64,000 nucleotides of DNA from Pseudomonas gingeri (GTDB lineage Bacteria; Pseudomonadota; Gammaproteobacteria; Pseudomonadales; Pseudomonadaceae). The position numbers were made by a program, and so were the translations under genes. Below, in pieces: positions 33,998-43,662 of the stretch. The stretch lies in assembly GCF_013386165.1 (NCBI RefSeq), contig NZ_JACAOS010000016.1, positions 1 through 64,000 of the forward strand, read 5' to 3'. The notes beneath the pieces were generated by a model. It saw only the letters and a list, made by a program, of their open reading frames with translations, ran no database searches and was not told where the DNA came from. Within the stretch, counting starts at the first letter, position 1. Every line of letters starts with the position of its first letter.

Positions 33998-35446
33998 ATG
34001 AGCCAGAACAAAACGCTGACCACCGCCAGCGGCGCGCCCGTTGCGGACAACCAGAATTCCCGTTCCGCTGGCCCCCGCGGCCCACTGCTGCTCGACGATT
34101 TTCACCTGATCGAGAAGCTTGCTCACTTCAACCGTGAAAACATCCCTGAGCGCCGTGTACATGCCAAGGGCTCGGGCGCCTACGGGACCTTCACCGTTTC
34201 CAAAGACATTACCCACTACACCAGCGCCAAGCTGTTCGAATCCGTGGGCAAGCAGACTCCAACCTTCCTGCGCTTCTCGACGGTGGGTGGCGAGCGCGGT
34301 TCGGCTGACACCGAGCGCGATCCACGGGGTTTTGCCCTGAAGTTCTACACCGAGGAAGGCAACTGGGACATCGTCGGCAACAACACGCCGGTGTTCTTTA
34401 TCCGCGACCCGCTGAAATTCCCCGACTTTATCCACACCCAGAAACGTCTGCCGCAAAGCAACCTGAAAAGCGCGCAAATGATGTGGGACTTCTGGTCGCA
34501 CTCGCCCGAGGCGCTGCACCAGGTCACCATCCTGTTCTCGGACCGTGGGATCCCTGACGGCTACCGTCACATGCACGGCTTCGGCAGCCACACCTACAGC
34601 TTGATCAACGCCAAAGGCGAGCGTCACTGGGTGAAGTGGCACTACAAGACCAAGCAAGGTATCAAGAACCTGGCACCGGCCGAGGCTGCACGCCTGGCGG
34701 GCACCGATCCGGACTACGCCCAGCGTGATCTGTTCGGCGCCATTGAGCGCGGTGACTTTCCGAAATGGAGCGTTTGCATCCAGGTGATGACCGAAGCCCA
34801 GGCTGCGGCGCATTACGAGAACCCGTTCGACGTGACCAAGACCTGGTCGCAGAAAGAGTTCCCGTTGATCGAAGTCGGCGAACTGGAGCTCAACCGCAAC
34901 CCGCTGAACTACTTCGCTGAAGTCGAGCAGGCCGCTTTTGGCCCGAGCAACATGGTGCCGGGTGTCGGTCTGTCGCCGGACCGCATGCTGCAAGGTCGCG
35001 TCTTTGCCTACGCGGATGCCCACCGCTACCGTGTCGGCACCAATCACCAGCAACTGCCGGTGAATGCCCCACGCAGCCCGGTCAACAGCTACCAGCGTGA
35101 TGGCTCCATGGCCTTTGGCAGCAACGGTGGCGCTGCGCCGAACTACGAGCCCAACAGCTACGTCGAAGCGCCCAAACAGGCTCCTCGCTACGCTGAGCCG
35201 GCTTTGGCCCTCAGTGGTGCGGCGGATCGTTACGATCACCGCGAAGATACCGACTACTACAGCCACGCCGGTGCATTGTTCCGCCTGATGAGTGCCGAGC
35301 AGAAAGCGCTACTGATCAGCAATATCGCCGGTGCGATGTCGGGTGTTTCCAGTGATGTGGTCGAGCGTCAGTTGCAGCATTTCTTCAAGGCTGATCCGGC
35401 TTACGGCACCGGTATCGCCAACGCTTTGGGCGTAGTGCTGAACTAA
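33998..35446 (+). CDS. katA: Monofunctional haem catalase
   Basis: Breaks down hydrogen peroxide to water and oxygen. At 482 residues it is a small-subunit, clade-3 type catalase. The distal histidine is H55 in RVHAKGSGAYGTF, the distal asparagine lies in the NNTPVFFIRDP segment near residue 127, and the proximal tyrosine is in RVFAYADAHRYR near residue 335. No signal peptide is seen. GAGAGGAAGG precedes the ATG. The position after rplQ and before the ferritin gene is that of P. aeruginosa katA, and the OxyR-like site predicts peroxide induction. Confidence 0.96.
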   Translation: MSQNKTLTTASGAPVADNQNSRSAGPRGPLLLDDFHLIEKLAHFNRENIPERRVHAKGSGAYGTFTVSKDITHYTSAKLFESVGKQTPTFLRFSTVGGERGSADTERDPRGFALKFYTEEGNWDIVGNNTPVFFIRDPLKFPDFIHTQKRLPQSNLKSAQMMWDFWSHSPEALHQVTILFSDRGIPDGYRHMHGFGSHTYSLINAKGERHWVKWHYKTKQGIKNLAPAEAARLAGTDPDYAQRDLFGAIERGDFPKWSVCIQVMTEAQAAAHYENPFDVTKTWSQKEFPLIEVGELELNRNPLNYFAEVEQAAFGPSNMVPGVGLSPDRMLQGRVFAYADAHRYRVGTNHQQLPVNAPRSPVNSYQRDGSMAFGSNGGAAPNYEPNSYVEAPKQAPRYAEPALALSGAADRYDHREDTDYYSHAGALFRLMSAEQKALLISNIAGAMSGVSSDVVERQLQHFFKADPAYGTGIANALGVVLN

Positions 35447-35464
35447 GTCTAAACGAGAAGCAGA

Positions 35465-35490
35465 ACCGCCCTCAGTTAGGGCGGTTTTTG
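35465..35490 (+). terminator. Terminator after katA
   Basis: Stem ACCGCCCT (35465–35472) with AGGGCGGT (35478–35485), five-base loop, and a T run. It separates katA from the ferritin gene. Confidence 0.9.
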
Positions 35491-35602
35491 CGTTTTTTCG
35501 GCTGCTTTTCTCTGAAAATCTTCACTTTGTTTGCGTTTTTCCAGTGACCTTCCGGTCAGCATGGTCCAAAATACAGACTTTCAAGCAGGGAGATGTAGGG
35601 CT

Positions 35603-36067
35603 ATGCAAGGTAACCAGGCCGTAGTCGATTACCTCAACACGTTGCTGACCGGTGAACTGGCAGCCCGTGATCAATATTTCATCCATTCGCGGATGTATGA
35701 GGACTGGGGCTTCAGCAAGCTCTACGAACGCATCAATCACGAAATGGAAGAAGAGGCACAACACGCCGATGCGCTGATGCGCCGGATCCTGATGCTGGAA
35801 GGTACTCCGCGCATGCGTCCGGACGACCTGGACATCGGCACCAGCGTGCCTGACATGTTCGCCGCCGACCTGCGTCTGGAATACAAGGTCCGTGCCGCGC
35901 TGTGCAAGGGCATTGAACTTTGTGAGTTGCACAAGGATTACGTGACTCGCGAGATCCTGCGCCAGCAGTTGGCCGATACCGAGGAAGATCACACCTACTG
36001 GCTGGAGAAGCAGTTGGGCCTGATCAAGTCCATCGGGTTGGAGAACTACCTGCAATCGAAGTTCTGA
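35603..36067 (+). CDS. ftnA: Bacterial ferritin (FtnA; often annotated bacterioferritin BfrA)
   Basis: A 24-mer iron-storage protein. The start is the ATG of MQGNQAVVDYLNTL behind GGGAGATGTAGGG, giving 154 residues; the longer in-frame start at 35531 lacks support. Ferroxidase ligands E18, E51 and H54 are visible, as is the later EEDHTYW motif with the second histidine. Residue 52, the haem-ligand methionine of true bacterioferritins, is alanine. The homologous P. aeruginosa product was shown to be a haem-free bacterial ferritin. Neighbouring katA suggests a joint role against iron- and peroxide-driven damage. Confidence 0.93.
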   Translation: MQGNQAVVDYLNTLLTGELAARDQYFIHSRMYEDWGFSKLYERINHEMEEEAQHADALMRRILMLEGTPRMRPDDLDIGTSVPDMFAADLRLEYKVRAALCKGIELCELHKDYVTREILRQQLADTEEDHTYWLEKQLGLIKSIGLENYLQSKF

Positions 36068-36090
36068 GGATGGCCGGTGCTGCGCACCGG

Positions 36091-36182
36091 ATCGCCAGCA
36101 AGCTGGCTCCTACAGGTCCTGTGTTCGCCCACGGTCTTGCGAGCAACGCATAACCCCCTGTAGGAGCCAGCTTGCTGGCGAT
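36091..36182. repeat. Inverted pair of REP elements
   Basis: A 26-base REP unit at 36091–36116 (core CGCCAGCAAGCTGGC) is repeated in exact inverted orientation at 36157–36182, leaving a 40-base centre. Such pairs fold into long hairpins in RNA and are the mobilised unit of RAYT transposases. Confidence 0.9.
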
Positions 36183-36202
36183 AGCGATTCCAGCCCCGAC
36201 AA

Positions 36203-36240
36203 AAAAAGCCCCTGTCATCCTTCAATGACAGGGGCTTTTT
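36203..36240. terminator. Bidirectional terminator between ftnA and uvrA
   Basis: A perfect 16-base stem (36203–36218 with 36225–36240) with A's on one side and T's on the other, so it acts on both converging genes. Confidence 0.93.
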
Positions 36241-36252
36241 CATTTCGCCGAC

Positions 36253-39087
<2,835 letters not shown>

Positions 39088-39276
39088 GATGGCCTCGCAC
39101 GGCGGGCGGTAAACGCAGGAGTATAAAGTGAAATACTGGATGGATGCACACTATCAGACGACTGTGTCGCCGTCATGCATGACACGCGTAAAAGTGCGAC
39201 GCGACAAAGCGTCGCCCTATACCCCCTCAATCGATGGGACTGGTAGAATCGCCGCCGGTTCACACGAGGTTTTTCC

Positions 39277-40674
39277 ATGCACGATCCCCACAGCGAACGC
39301 ATGAGTGGCAGCGAGACCCGCGCAGCAAGCGGTCTGGCCCTGGTGTTTGCTTTCCGTATGCTTGGCATGTTCATGGTGTTGCCGGTTCTGGCTACTTACG
39401 GGATGGATCTCGCGGGGGCGACACCGGCCCTGATTGGCTTGGCGATTGGTGCTTATGGCCTGACCCAGGCGGTTTTCCAGATTCCTTTCGGGATCATTTC
39501 CGACCGCATCGGCCGACGCCCGGTGATCTACCTGGGGCTGGTGGTATTCGCCCTGGGCAGCTTGCTCGCGGCCAATGCCGATTCGATCTGGGGCGTGATT
39601 GCCGGCCGGGTCCTGCAGGGCGCCGGGGCGATTTCCGCTGCGGTCATGGCCTTGCTCTCGGACCTGACCCGCGAACAGCACCGGACCAAGGCCATGGCGA
39701 TGATCGGCATGACCATTGGTCTGTCGTTCGCCGTGGCGATGGTGGTCGGTCCCTTGCTGACCCGTGCCTTCGGTTTGTCGGGATTGTTCCTGGCCACCGG
39801 CGGCATGGCATTGCTGGGGATCCTGATCATCGCCTTGATGGTGCCGCGTTCCACTGGTCCGTTGCAGCATCGTGAGTCCGGAGTGGCCCGCAAGGCGTTG
39901 CTGCCGACCCTCAAGCATCCCGACCTGTTGCGCCTGGACCTGGGGATCTTCGTCTTGCACGCGATGCTGATGTCCAGCTTCGTGGCCTTGCCCCTGGCCC
40001 TGGTGGAAAGAGCCGGGTTGCCCAAGGAGCAGCACTGGTGGGTGTACCTGACCGCGCTGCTGATTTCCTTCTTCGCCATGATCCCGTTCATCATCTATGG
40101 CGAGAAGAAACGCAAAATGAAACGAGTTTTACTCGGCGCCGTGACGACCTTGATGCTCACTGAGCTATTCTTCTGGGAGTTCGGCGACAGTTTGCGGGCC
40201 CTGGTGATTGGTACGGTGGTGTTCTTTACCGCGTTCAATCTGCTGGAAGCTTCCTTGCCATCGCTGATCAGCAAGGTTTCACCGGCGGGCGGCAAGGGCA
40301 CGGCGATGGGGGTGTATTCCACCAGCCAGTTCCTCGGTTCCGCGCTCGGCGGGATCATGGGCGGCTGGATGTTCCAGCATGGCGGTTTGTCGGCGGTTTT
40401 CCTTGGATGCGCCGGTCTGGCTGCCCTCTGGCTGGCCTTTGCTGTTACCATGCGCGAACCTCCCTATGTGACGAGCCTGCGCGTGCCGTTATCGCCCGAA
40501 GCGATCCGCGAAGCAGGTCTGGTCGAGCGCCTTAAGGCGATCGTAGGGGTAACCGATGCAGTAGTGGTGGCCGAAGAGGCTGCCATTTACATCAAATTGG
40601 ACACCGAATTGTTGGATCGCACGACCCTTGAGCGCCTGGTCAATGAACCAGCGCCACAAGCGTGCGAAGCCTAG
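39277..40674 (+). CDS. MFS transporter with C-terminal YAM domain (YajR-like)
   Basis: A 465-residue major facilitator of the inner membrane, twelve predicted segments, with the MFS motif A segment ISDRIGRRPVIYLG near residues 74–87. After the last segment, residues 400–465 form a small soluble alpha/beta domain (VERLKAIVGVTDAVVVAEEAAIYIK), as in E. coli YajR. The substrate is unknown. The gene is divergent from uvrA and 9 bases upstream of ssb, the arrangement known in Pseudomonas; it may share transcription with ssb. Confidence 0.88.
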   Translation: MHDPHSERMSGSETRAASGLALVFAFRMLGMFMVLPVLATYGMDLAGATPALIGLAIGAYGLTQAVFQIPFGIISDRIGRRPVIYLGLVVFALGSLLAANADSIWGVIAGRVLQGAGAISAAVMALLSDLTREQHRTKAMAMIGMTIGLSFAVAMVVGPLLTRAFGLSGLFLATGGMALLGILIIALMVPRSTGPLQHRESGVARKALLPTLKHPDLLRLDLGIFVLHAMLMSSFVALPLALVERAGLPKEQHWWVYLTALLISFFAMIPFIIYGEKKRKMKRVLLGAVTTLMLTELFFWEFGDSLRALVIGTVVFFTAFNLLEASLPSLISKVSPAGGKGTAMGVYSTSQFLGSALGGIMGGWMFQHGGLSAVFLGCAGLAALWLAFAVTMREPPYVTSLRVPLSPEAIREAGLVERLKAIVGVTDAVVVAEEAAIYIKLDTELLDRTTLERLVNEPAPQACEA

Positions 40675-40683
40675 GAGAACGTT

Positions 40684-41208
40684 ATGGCCCGTGGGGTTAA
40701 CAAAGTCATATTGGTCGGCACGTGCGGCCAGGATCCTGAAGTTCGCTACCTGCCCAATGGCAACGCCGTGACCAACCTGAGTCTGGCGACCAGCGAACAG
40801 TGGACCGACAAGCAGACCGGTCAGAAGGTCGAGAAGACCGAGTGGCACCGTGTGTCGATGTTCGGCAAGGTTGCCGAGATTGCCGGCGAGTACCTGCGTA
40901 AAGGTTCGCAGGTCTACATCGAAGGCAAGCTGCAGACTCGCGAGTGGGAAAAAGACGGTATCAAGCGTTACACCACTGAAATCGTCGTCGACATGCAAGG
41001 CACCATGCAGCTTCTGGGCGGCCGTCCACAACAGGGCGACCAACAAGGCGGTGGCTACGATCAGTCCGCACCACGTCAGCAGGCTCCTCGCCAGCAAGCT
41101 CCGCGTCCACAGCAGTCGGCCCCGCAGCAATCGCGCCCGGCGCCACAGCAGGCCGCACCGCAGCCGGCTCCGGATTTCGACAGCTTTGATGATGATATTC
41201 CGTTCTAA
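40684..41208 (+). CDS. ssb: Single-stranded DNA-binding protein SSB
   Basis: SSB coats single-stranded DNA in replication and repair. The 174-residue product has the OB-fold N-terminal domain (about 1–110), a glutamine- and proline-rich linker (about 112–160) and the acidic tip DFDSFDDDIPF, which binds partner proteins. GGAG lies before the ATG. A terminator follows. Confidence 0.98.
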   Translation: MARGVNKVILVGTCGQDPEVRYLPNGNAVTNLSLATSEQWTDKQTGQKVEKTEWHRVSMFGKVAEIAGEYLRKGSQVYIEGKLQTREWEKDGIKRYTTEIVVDMQGTMQLLGGRPQQGDQQGGGYDQSAPRQQAPRQQAPRPQQSAPQQSRPAPQQAAPQPAPDFDSFDDDIPF

Positions 41209-41226
41209 GAGCTGTTGCTGATACAC

Positions 41227-41264
41227 AAAAGGCCCTTGGTTAACAGCCAGGGGCCTTTTGTTTT
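41227..41264 (+). terminator. Terminator after ssb
   Basis: Stem AAAAGGCCCTTGG (41227–41239) with CCAGGGGCCTTTT (41247–41259), one G·T pair, seven-base loop, then GTTTT. Confidence 0.9.
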
Positions 41265-41649
41265 GAGCGGTGTTCCGCCTTGGGCTGGCGGGGTTACAGC
41301 ATTCCTCATGCCTGAGACGGTATTTGGATATTAAATTTTCCACAAAAAAACCACCTTTTCGAGGCGTTTTTTTTACATTTTTACTTTCACAGAAAGGGTA
41401 TTAGCCCTGTCGCTTAGGTAGAGTTCTGTTCTCCGATCCTAGGCCATGTGGCGAGGGTTTTATTCGCCCTTGAGGTTTTTTCATACTCATTATGTTTCAA
41501 AAGTCCAAGAGAAAGGCCATCAATCGCGGCCCTTTGCCGTCAACTGCTTTGGCATTATTGGAATATGAAATCGCGGGCAAATAAATCCAATGTAACTGTT
41601 TTTTCAGTTTCATCAGATGAGCGAATCTCTTTCTCTGATGGAGAAACGA
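41265..41649. other. AT-rich gap between ssb and the YafQ-like gene
   Basis: About 385 bases, clearly more AT-rich than the surrounding genes, with A and T runs near 41341–41382. A weak open frame (41448–41693, plus) has no family features and runs into the next gene out of frame. A 7-base inverted repeat (CATCAGA at 41611–41617, TCTGATG at 41634–41640) lies just before the next start codon, and its second arm ends in the GGAG ribosome binding site; it could be an operator or a translation-blocking hairpin. The composition suggests acquired DNA begins here. Confidence 0.55.
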
Positions 41650-41922
41650 ATGCTAAAGATCGAAATTACGGAGCAATTTGTCTTGGACGTTGAGACCCAA
41701 AAGGGTCTTGGCCAGGACCTCGACCGGATCAAGCCGATCATTGAGGATCTTGTCCACCAACGGGAGCTGCCGCTCTACTGCTGTGATAATCCAATCCCAG
41801 GCACCTGGGGACGATGGAACTGCAAGATCGGTTTTGACTGGTGGATGATCTACAGATGTGATGCCAAGGCTGCGACCATTACTCTGGAACGTACGGGCAC
41901 CGTGAAGGAGTTGTTCGAGTAA
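41650..41922 (+). CDS. YafQ-like protein lacking the catalytic histidines
   Basis: A 90-residue RelE/ParE-superfamily protein, closest in pattern to YafQ, an mRNA interferase. The start is the ATG of MLKIEITEQF, 6 bases after GGAG; an in-frame ATG at 41617 is less likely. The scaffold DNPIPGTW, FDWWMIY (D63, W64) and LERTGT with R81 aligns with YafQ, including the final phenylalanine F89. But the positions of YafQ H50, H63 and H87 hold N47, K59 and V85. In YafQ these histidines are needed for RNA cleavage, so this protein is probably inactive or uses other chemistry. It converges with the antitoxin gene, 43 bases apart. Confidence 0.75.
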   Translation: MLKIEITEQFVLDVETQKGLGQDLDRIKPIIEDLVHQRELPLYCCDNPIPGTWGRWNCKIGFDWWMIYRCDAKAATITLERTGTVKELFE

Positions 41923-41965
41923 GGCCGCAAAGTAGAAACGGCGCCGTGAGGCGCCGTTTTTGATT

Positions 41966-42226
41966 TCAAATACCCAAATCTTTGTACAAGGCTTCAGTGC
42001 TTTCGTACGTGCGCAGGTTTTCGCCACGATCAGTGGCTTCCATCACCGTCCGGGTCTTGGCGTTCGGAGCCTTCACTTTGAAGGGAAGTTCTTTATCCTG
42101 AACGATTTGCACCAGAAGCATACGAATTGCCTGAGAAACCGTTACGCCCATCCCATCGAGAATTTCCGTGGCGCTCGCTTTCAGCTCACTGTCGATTCGG
42201 GTACGTACCACTTCAGTGTGTGCCAT
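41966..42226 (-). CDS. DinJ/RelB-family antitoxin
   Basis: An 86-residue protein with an N-terminal ribbon-helix-helix DNA-binding region (VVRTRIDSELKASATEIL, residues 6–23, then GMGVTVSQAIRMLL) and a toxin-wrapping C-terminus ending YKDLGI, as E. coli DinJ ends with a similar LGI. GGGAG precedes the start. A perfect palindrome of RelB operator type lies just upstream. Its usual toxin should follow on the same strand; instead the only YafQ-like gene faces it from the other side. An orphan or solitary antitoxin role is possible. Confidence 0.85.
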   Translation of the reverse strand: MAHTEVVRTRIDSELKASATEILDGMGVTVSQAIRMLLVQIVQDKELPFKVKAPNAKTRTVMEATDRGENLRTYESTEALYKDLGI

Positions 42227-42246
42227 GAGTCAAATCTCCCAGCTCG

Positions 42247-42258
42247 TTGTAGCTACAA
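42247..42258 (-). promoter_or_regulatory. RelB-type operator palindrome and -10
   Basis: TTGTAGCTACAA is a perfect 12-base palindrome, close to the TTGTAA hexads bound by RelB. On the minus strand a TATAGT (-10 type) lies upstream, at 42266–42271, so repressor bound here would cover the start of transcription of the antitoxin gene. Confidence 0.6.
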
Positions 42259-42332
42259 TGTGCAGACTATAGCGCTGGGTGATCCGACCGTCGAACACTT
42301 TCTGTGTGCATTTGTTGCCTGTCACCACCTGC

Positions 42333-42611
42333 CTACACCGAGGTTCTGGGCAACATCCCCTGCGTCAAATCATCGATGACTGCTTTACCCATCTCACCCA
42401 GGTAATGCGATGCCCAGGCATAGCGCTCGCCATCGCTTTCCAGTGCGGCATCAAGGGCGAGTGCTTTGGAGCAATAAAGCAGAAGGGACGCGTGCTCCAT
42501 GGCCTCCAGAATGGGAACACCAGGGCTTACGCGAAACAGTTCACGACCTTGGGAGCCACACTGAGAGAAGGTGATGACGCCGAGGGTTTTGATGTCGGTG
42601 TAATCGCTCAT
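42333..42611 (-). CDS. DUF3077 family small protein
   Basis: A 92-residue protein with the pattern of the Pseudomonas DUF3077 family: an N-terminal strand (TFSQC), then LFRVSPGVPILEAMEHASLL, then ALDAALESDGERYAWASHYLGEMGKAVIDDL. No catalytic motif, membrane segment or signal peptide is seen, and the function is unknown. It starts in a 4-base overlap (ATGA) with an upstream 33-codon frame, behind a perfect GGAGGTG, so its translation is coupled. The antitoxin gene follows 106 bases downstream on the same strand. Confidence 0.8.
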   Translation of the reverse strand: MSDYTDIKTLGVITFSQCGSQGRELFRVSPGVPILEAMEHASLLLYCSKALALDAALESDGERYAWASHYLGEMGKAVIDDLTQGMLPRTSV

Positions 42612-42709
42612 TGCACACCTCCGGCATCAGTCATGAAATGGTTGTGTTTCTGAGGACTGCCGAATGTTGAGAGGAAAGCGAGATTTACGAGCGTACTGAA
42701 AGCCTGCAT
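42608..42709 (-). CDS. 33-residue leader ORF coupled to DUF3077
   Basis: MQAFSTLVNLAFLSTFGSPQ… to …GGVQ, 33 residues, starting at an ATG with GGGAG 8 bases upstream. Its stop overlaps the DUF3077 start (CAATGAGC), and the downstream ribosome binding site lies within its last codons. The first half is hydrophobic. A longer frame open from 42865 would read through the structured leader and is rejected. It could be a small protein or a translated leader that opens the downstream start. Confidence 0.55.
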   Translation of the reverse strand: MQAFSTLVNLAFLSTFGSPQKHNHFMTDAGGVQ

Positions 42710-42766
42710 GGATAAAACTCCCGTATCAAAGTGAGAGCTACCACGTTCGTTACCAAGCGAATGGGT

Positions 42767-42930
42767 GGCAGCTGTGCGCAGGTTGGTAAACCGGAGATAC
42801 AGGAACCCGGCAGGACCGAAGCCCTCCCACGCACAGCTGCCATTGCACGAAAAATGCGGACACAAAAAAACGCCTGCAATCGTGATTGGGCGCTGTTTGC
42901 GCCTGTATCTGGTCGGGTTACCAAGCCCGG
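42767..42930 (-). ncRNA. Structured leader of the DUF3077 operon (candidate cis-regulatory RNA)
   Basis: Read on the minus strand, four segments occur in the order a–b–a'–b': AGATACAGG (42910–42902), GGCAGCTGTGCG (42841–42830), CCTGTATCT (42803–42795), CGCACAGCTGCC (42778–42767). Both pairs are perfect (9 and 12 bases) and interleaved, so together they form a pseudoknot or else exclude each other. A terminator-like hairpin lies between a and b. The leader ends 57 bases before the leader ORF. I know no named RNA family that fits. Confidence 0.55.
42864..42892 (-). terminator. Terminator with competing antiterminator inside the leader
   Basis: On the minus strand CGCCCAAT pairs with ATTG and GGCG (CACG loop, two-base CA bulge), followed by seven T's. 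A second hairpin, GGCGC-AAACA-GCGCC (42903–42889), uses the same CGCC and would prevent it. This is the form of transcription attenuation. Confidence 0.55.
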
Positions 42931-43268
42931 TCGCTGAATTGACAACGACAAGGAAAAGGTAGCGCGCACAGTGAGGCGCTGCAATGTGACTGGCGGGGTG
43001 TATTTAAGTCGAAAAATTTCAATTGGTATAGCCAACCCTATCGATGGTGAAAATCCTCACTTTTGATCAGATCGCCCAGTTTTTCTTTAGCGGTCCAATA
43101 AAATCTTGAGATTTGCAGGTGATCTCAACTTTTTCTTAAGTCTCCCGATCTGTCCTGTCTTCTGGTCGCTTCCATTGCTCGGGGATCGCAGCCTGTTAAA
43201 GGGCTGTCTCGATTTCCAGAAAAACCAGCTGGCCGCCTGGGAGTGACAGCCAGATGGGTGGGCCGCGC
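42931..43268. other. Non-coding, AT-rich stretch
   Basis: Nothing coding is seen between the DUF3077 leader and the isomerase-like gene. The AT-rich part near 43010–43140 probably holds the minus-strand promoter of the leader, but no convincing -35/-10 pair was found. A direct repeat GTTACCAAGC at 42749–42758 and 42917–42926 brackets the leader. Confidence 0.4.
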
Positions 43269-43559
43269 TTACTTGCCCTGAATCAGCAACCCCAACGGCG
43301 CCAGCGGGCCAACCTGGATGAACTCAAAGGTCATCAGGCCCGCCACGGTCAGCGGCAGTGCATCGACCTCCGCCTTGGCTTGCTCAACCGATTCCACGTT
43401 CATGAGGAAAATGACTCCGGGTGCACCTTCACGAAACCAGAATTGTTCGATCTTGCCTTCGAGGTAAAGCTTGAGCGTGGCCGGGACTTCACCTGGCATA
43501 TGCTGTTGTTTCTGTTCCGGGGTCAGGGAATTGATCGAGCCGATCGCGAAAACTTTCAT
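43269..43559 (-). CDS. Muconolactone isomerase-like small protein
   Basis: A 96-residue protein, MKVFAIGSINSLTPEQ…, with alternating strands and helices of the dimeric alpha/beta-barrel fold, and an FLMNVESVEQAKAEVDALPL segment near residues 51–70 that resembles muconolactone isomerase-like stand-alone proteins. No catalytic assignment is possible. GAGGA precedes the ATG. It is divergent from the GlxA-type regulator, with 103 bases between them, which suggests it is the regulator's target. Confidence 0.65.
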   Translation of the reverse strand: MKVFAIGSINSLTPEQKQQHMPGEVPATLKLYLEGKIEQFWFREGAPGVIFLMNVESVEQAKAEVDALPLTVAGLMTFEFIQVGPLAPLGLLIQGK

Positions 43560-43662
43560 CAGTGATTCCTCGTTGATTGCGGGATGTTTGGAGCCCCCAA
43601 TCTAGTCGCGGAAGGGCGAGGCTGGTATCGTCGCAAATGACAACTTTGTAGGCATTTACGCC

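Noticed and set aside
39088..39276. Possible LexA box between uvrA and the MFS gene
   Set aside because: A CTGG…CAC stretch near 39137 does not fit the CTG-N10-CAG spacing, so no SOS site is claimed.
41448..41693. 81-codon frame before the YafQ-like gene
   Set aside because: No family features, AT-rich low-complexity start, no ribosome binding site, and it overlaps the better supported YafQ-like start in another frame.
42731..42937. Frames on the plus strand through the DUF3077 leader (42731–42937, 42765–42962)
   Set aside because: They lie over perfect inverted repeats and have unusual composition; the minus-strand RNA structure explains the region better.
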